64,000 nt of DNA from Chloroflexota bacterium (lineage in GTDB: Bacteria > Chloroflexota > Anaerolineae > UBA4142 > SHND01): NCBI GenBank assembly GCA_016209205.1, contig JACQWQ010000071.1, positions 46,409 through 110,408 of the forward strand, in the 5' to 3' direction. Of the stretch, positions 60,619-64,000 are shown one piece after another. The notes below the pieces were generated by a model, which did no database searches, was not told the DNA's origin, and saw only the letters and a list, made by a program, of their open reading frames with translations. Within the stretch, counting starts at the first letter, position 1, and every line of letters begins with the position of its first letter. The translations under genes were made by a program, and so were the position numbers.

Positions 60619-61587
60619 ATGGCACACATGTTTATGGCAACGGCGAACGGGTTGGTGATTGGACGACGCGAAAATGGTGAATGGAACATTGTCGAACGCG
60701 CGTTGAGCGGGAAGCATCTCACGAGCGTCATTGCGCGCGAGGGCGTGATTTTGGTCGGGACGCGTGAGGGTGTTTTGCGTTCTGACGATTTGGGCAAAAC
60801 GTGGCGCGACGCGGCGAACGGTTTGACGGACAAATATGTGCGCTGGCTCGCGTATCATCCGGATATTTCGGATTGCGAATTCGCGGGCACGGAACCCGCG
60901 AATATCTTTATCGCGCGCGATGGCGCGAATACCTGGCGCGCGTGTGATGGTGTAACGGAATTGCGCGACGCGCATCACTGGTTTTTGCCATACGCGAAGG
61001 GCGCGGGCTGTATTCGCGGGTTTGCGTTTCATGGTTCACGCGCGTATGCGGCTGCCGAAGTCGGCGGCGCGCTGCGCTCGGACGATGGCGGCGCGACGGG
61101 GGCTTTGTGTGTGGGTTCAAACGGCGATCCCGATTTGCAAGGTCCGCCCGCGCCGTTCATTTATCCCGACGTGCATTCCATCGAGGTGCATCCGTCGTCG
61201 CCCGATTGGGTGTTTGCGCCGACGGGCGGCGGGTTTGATATCTCGCGCGATGGGGGGGCGAGTTGGGAATTGAAATGCGATTGCTATGTGCGCGCGATGT
61301 GGCTGGACGCAAAGGACGCGTCGCATATCGTTCTCGGACCCGCCGATCATGTTGACCGCAACGGGCGCATCGAAGAAACGCGCGATGGCGGGCAAACGTG
61401 GCAGCGCGCGTCGAATGGACTGACTGTACCCTGGGCGCGGCACATGGTCGAACGTTTCAAACAAGTGGAGGATGAATTGTTCGCGGTGTTGTCGAACGGA
61501 GAAATTTACGCGGCGCGCGTGGACGAGTGGGAGTGGCGACGGGTGTTTGCGGAAGTCAAAAACGCGAATGCAGTTTGGGGAATGTAG
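60619..61587 (+). CDS. BNR/sialidase-type beta-propeller protein
   Basis: The 322-residue protein has several Asp-box-like turns (SDDLGKTWRD, SDDGGATGA, SRDGGASWEL, TRDGGQTWQR), giving a beta-propeller of the WD40/YVTN-BNR group. No signal peptide and no catalytic Arg triad are obvious, so a sialidase activity is not claimed. Start MAHMFMATANG follows GAGGG. It is downstream of the arginase, with a purine-rich array between. Confidence 0.75.
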   Translation: MAHMFMATANGLVIGRRENGEWNIVERALSGKHLTSVIAREGVILVGTREGVLRSDDLGKTWRDAANGLTDKYVRWLAYHPDISDCEFAGTEPANIFIARDGANTWRACDGVTELRDAHHWFLPYAKGAGCIRGFAFHGSRAYAAAEVGGALRSDDGGATGALCVGSNGDPDLQGPPAPFIYPDVHSIEVHPSSPDWVFAPTGGGFDISRDGGASWELKCDCYVRAMWLDAKDASHIVLGPADHVDRNGRIEETRDGGQTWQRASNGLTVPWARHMVERFKQVEDELFAVLSNGEIYAARVDEWEWRRVFAEVKNANAVWGM

Positions 61588-61614
61588 TGGAGACTGTGTA
61601 CCATCTTGCGCTTT

Positions 61615-62013
61615 TTATTCCAAGCGTCTTGGCGTGCGATCTTGTATCGTATAGTACACAATTTCTCGCTCTGCGACGCGAACTATTTTTCCCATACGTG
61701 CGGCTTTTGTTCTAAACTCTGGATATTCCAGCAGAGCGCGCAGCCGTTGTGGAATTTCCCGAACCCGCGCATCGGTCAAGGCGAAACACACAACACAATA
61801 ACTTTCACTTGCCGGAATACGCTGCCAAAAATCCGTTTCGTTGATTGTGACAAAGGTCGGCTGGTTTTGTTCACGTAGCAATGTTGGTAGTGCCTCATCC
61901 TTGATTACAGAATTCGGGCGCAATGAGGAAACATAGATAATCGCGCCGGGATACCAACGCGCCATCTCAATGTGCAAATTGCGGCCAAGTAGTTGTTCGT
62001 CGAGGACAATCAT
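61615..62013 (-). CDS. DUF5615 PIN-like toxin
   Basis: The 132-residue PIN-like protein starts MIVLDEQLLGRNLH (acidic Asp/Glu of the PIN core), with FVTINETDFWQRI and a later Asp/Arg region. DUF5615 proteins are thought to be nuclease toxins. The ATG overlaps the antitoxin stop by one base (TAATG), the usual order for such modules. Confidence 0.75.
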   Translation of the reverse strand: MIVLDEQLLGRNLHIEMARWYPGAIIYVSSLRPNSVIKDEALPTLLREQNQPTFVTINETDFWQRIPASESYCVVCFALTDARVREIPQRLRALLEYPEFRTKAARMGKIVRVAEREIVYYTIQDRTPRRLE

Positions 62014-62303
62014 TATGCGGCTTGGAGTTGGGGAAGAGCTTGGATGAATTGGTTGTTGACGAGGTGCATTGCTTCAAGCACCGCCTCGCGCGAAACACGT
62101 CCTTGATAACCAAGAACAATTTCGTCAAGCGGTTCGCCTGCGGCGAGCCGTTCAAGCGTACCTGTGATTTCAATCCGCGTGTACTTGAAGGTTGGACGCC
62201 CACCGCAGACCCCCAACGCGCGGACGATATATTGGCCCAGCGGTAAGTACCTATATGGTTCACCGCCGACGATTTCGGTAATCATATCGGGCTTGCTGTT
62301 CAT
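62013..62303 (-). CDS. DUF433 antitoxin
   Basis: The 96-residue DUF433 protein contains PTFKYTRIEITGTLERLAAGEPLDEIVLGYQGRVSREAVLEAM, the classical DUF433 helix-turn-helix pattern. It would repress the pair and bind the PIN toxin. ATG at 62301-62303 is used; a GTG six codons upstream is possible. Confidence 0.75.
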   Translation of the reverse strand: MNSKPDMITEIVGGEPYRYLPLGQYIVRALGVCGGRPTFKYTRIEITGTLERLAAGEPLDEIVLGYQGRVSREAVLEAMHLVNNQFIQALPQLQAA

Positions 62304-62383
62304 ACTTTCATTATAACTCACCTTACCAAAAAGTGAATTGAAATAGTACCATTCAGGTTGGATTGCAAACGAAGGGATGAGTT

Positions 62384-64000
62384 ATGAATGCGCTCCCCTC
62401 CGGCACGGTCACGTTACTTTTTACCGACATCGAAGGTTCGACGCAGCTCTTGCAGCGGTTGGGCGAACGGTATGCCGCGGTGCTGTCCGCGCACCATGAA
62501 CTCTTGCGCGCATGTTTTGAACAAAACGACGGGCGCGTCGTTGACACCCAGGGCGATTCGTTTTTTGTCGTATTCCCCCGCGCGGTGGATGCGGTCAATG
62601 CCGCCGTGCAAGCGCAGCGCGCGTTGGCAGCGCGCGCTTGGGGCGAAGGGATTCGCGTGCGCGTGCGGATGGGACTGCACACCGGCGAACCGCTGGTACA
62701 AGACACGCGTTACGTCGGAATAGATGTGCACCGCGCGTCGCGTATCGGCGCGGCGGGGCACGGCGGGCAAATTCTGCTTTCCGAAACGACGTACGCGCTC
62801 GTCAAAAACGATTTGCGCCAAGACGTGCGCGTCCGCGATTTGGGTGAACATCGCCTGAAAGATTTACCCGCGCCCGCGCCGCTCTTTCAAATTGTTTGCG
62901 CCGATCTCCCTTCCGATTTTCCTCCGCTCAAAACCCTCGCCGCGCGCCCGAACAACTTGCCCGTTCCACTCTCGTCGTTCATCGGACGCGAACGCGAGCT
63001 GGACGAACTCGCAAGTTTGGTGCACACGACGCGCTTGATGACGTTGATTGGCGCGGGCGGCGCGGGCAAGACGCGGCTTGCGCTTGCCCACGCGGAAAAA
63101 ATGTTGGACACATTTTCCGACGGTGTGTGGTTTGTCGAACTGGCGCGTTTGACCGACGCGGCGCTGATTCCGCAGACGATTGCGGCTACGCTCGGCGTGC
63201 GCGATGAATCGGGCAATCTCGCGCAAACGCTGACAAATTATTTGCAGCGCAAACAATTGCTGTTGGTGTTTGACAACTGCGAACATCTGATTGATGCCGC
63301 CGCGCAGTGGGCGGACATGTTTCTGCGCGCCGCGCCGCAATTGAAAATCCTCGCGACGAGCCGCGAGGCGCTCAACATTTCCGGCGAACATGTTTTTCAC
63401 GTCCCTTCCCTGCCGCTGCCGCAAGCCGACGGCGCCAGCACACTCGACGCGTTGATGCAAAGCGACGCCGCGCGTTTGTTTATCGAACGCGCCATCGCGG
63501 CCACCACTGATTTTCAGGTGACAGAAAAAAATGCGCCATTCATCGTCCAAATTTGCCGCCGCCTCGACGGCATTCCGCTCGCGCTGGAGCTGGCAGCCGC
63601 GCGCGTCAAAGCATTGAGCGTGGAACAAATCGCCGCGCGTTTGGACGATGTGTTTCGTTTGCTTAGCGGCGGCAGCCGCACCGCCATGCCGCGCCAACAA
63701 ACGCTCGCCGCCGCGATAGATTGGAGCTATAACCTTTTGTCTCGCGCGGAACGCGCGTTATTGCAGCGTTTGTCAGTCTTTGCGGGCGGATGGACGCTCG
63801 AGGCGGCGGAACAAGTTTGCGCGGACGAGAACCTCGCCCCCGACCCCTCTCCTAGGAGGAGAGGGGAGTATGCTTCTCCCCCTTCCTTTGCAGGGAAGGG
63901 GGCTGAGGGGTTAGGAGACCTCGCCCCCGACCCCTCTCCTAGGAGGAGAGGGGAGTATGCTGCTCCCCCTTCCTTTGCAGGGAAGGGGGCTGGGGGGTTA
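62384..64000 (+). CDS. Cyclase-ATPase signalling protein, partial
   Basis: An uninterrupted reading frame of 539 codons runs from ATG 62384-62386 (GAAGGGA upstream) to the window edge. Residues 7-180 form a class-III adenylate/guanylate cyclase-like domain (TLLFTDIEGSTQLL with metal Asp; VDTQGDSFFVVF). The P-loop GAGGAGKTRL is at about 222-231, and the Walker B LLLVFDNCEHL at about 291. SRAERALLQRLSVFAGGW begins the winged-helix/TPR region. At about codon 483 onward an 87-bp unit is inserted twice in frame. The C-terminal output is outside the window. Confidence 0.85.
   Translation, partial: MNALPSGTVTLLFTDIEGSTQLLQRLGERYAAVLSAHHELLRACFEQNDGRVVDTQGDSFFVVFPRAVDAVNAAVQAQRALAARAWGEGIRVRVRMGLHTGEPLVQDTRYVGIDVHRASRIGAAGHGGQILLSETTYALVKNDLRQDVRVRDLGEHRLKDLPAPAPLFQIVCADLPSDFPPLKTLAARPNNLPVPLSSFIGRERELDELASLVHTTRLMTLIGAGGAGKTRLALAHAEKMLDTFSDGVWFVELARLTDAALIPQTIAATLGVRDESGNLAQTLTNYLQRKQLLLVFDNCEHLIDAAAQWADMFLRAAPQLKILATSREALNISGEHVFHVPSLPLPQADGASTLDALMQSDAARLFIERAIAATTDFQVTEKNAPFIVQICRRLDGIPLALELAAARVKALSVEQIAARLDDVFRLLSGGSRTAMPRQQTLAAAIDWSYNLLSRAERALLQRLSVFAGGWTLEAAEQVCADENLAPDPSPRRRGEYASPPSFAGKGAEGLGDLAPDPSPRRRGEYAAPPSFAGKGAGGL
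63831..64000. repeat. 87-bp direct repeat in frame, double hairpin
   Basis: Unit 1 is 63831-63917; unit 2 starts at 63918 and is cut by the window end. Each unit contains CCCCTCTCCT-AGG-AGGAGAGGGG and CCCCCTTCCT...AGGGAAGGGGG stems, 29 codons long, and does not break the frame. Confidence 0.8.

Overview
The window is a compact, GC-rich (about 58-60 % by eye) bacterial chromosome segment with most genes on the minus strand and many stop/start overlaps of the ATGA or TGATG type. Several features together point to a Chloroflexota-like (Anaerolineae-type) organism, probably from an assembled environmental genome. These are the LysW carrier-protein route beside argG/argH, signalling ATPases with a cyclase or HTH domain, lipoproteins with Pro/Thr/Ala linkers, and a DUF6399-type transposase. 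The assignment is an inference. I saw no rRNA, convincing tRNA, CRISPR array or prophage.

Layout. (1) 1-17.8 kb, minus strand: a sugar-acid/amino-sugar operon. It starts with a LacI repressor and runs through two UroD-like proteins, a cupin, an AGE-type epimerase, a TIGR04076 protein, a five-gene peptide/oligosaccharide ABC importer, nagA, nagB, uxaC, uxaE, an SDR reductase and the start of a LarA-like gene. Joint handling of uronate and N-acetylglucosamine suggests growth on a GlcA-GlcNAc polymer such as a glycosaminoglycan. (2) 17.9-19.8 kb: two broken transposase genes. (3) 19.9-26.2 kb: YciI/ArsR pair, NifU-like protein, AzlC permease, argH, argG, a LysX/ArgX ligase and lysW. (4) 26.2-33.6 kb: a 600-bp structured non-coding stretch, a 1622-residue alpha-2-macroglobulin-like protein with a polytopic membrane block in its middle, and a divergent HTH-TM-TPR protein. 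(5) 33.6-53.6 kb: a large acyl-CoA/beta-oxidation cluster. The minus half carries TetR, two acyl-CoA dehydrogenases, two hotdog thioesterases, two crotonases, a CoA ligase, an amidohydrolase, a GMC oxidase and BKACE. The plus half carries two thiolases, two DUF35 proteins, a crotonase, a fused CoA-transferase and an alcohol dehydrogenase. The halves diverge from a 73-bp gap holding a perfect palindrome with TATAAT in each arm. (6) 53.6-64 kb: an ATPase-HTH regulator, two hydrolases, an HTH/AT-hook protein, rph, an arginase with a damaged 5' end, a BNR-type propeller, a DUF433/PIN pair and the start of a cyclase-ATPase protein that runs off the window.

The most unusual property is at sequence level. 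The gaps between genes, and some genes themselves, carry short tandem arrays with a 7-bp period (also 8, 9 and 10 bp), often followed by a reverse-complement array so that the pair can fold into a hairpin. I count 17 period-7 loci. They start at stop codons, supply start codons, form protein tails, or lie in frame inside genes such as uxaE and argH. Other palindromic elements are also inserted in genes: a 69-bp in-frame insertion in a hydrolase, an 87-bp in-frame duplication in a signalling ATPase, a 17-bp insertion that frameshifts a transposase, and a 125-bp MITE at the 5' end of arginase.
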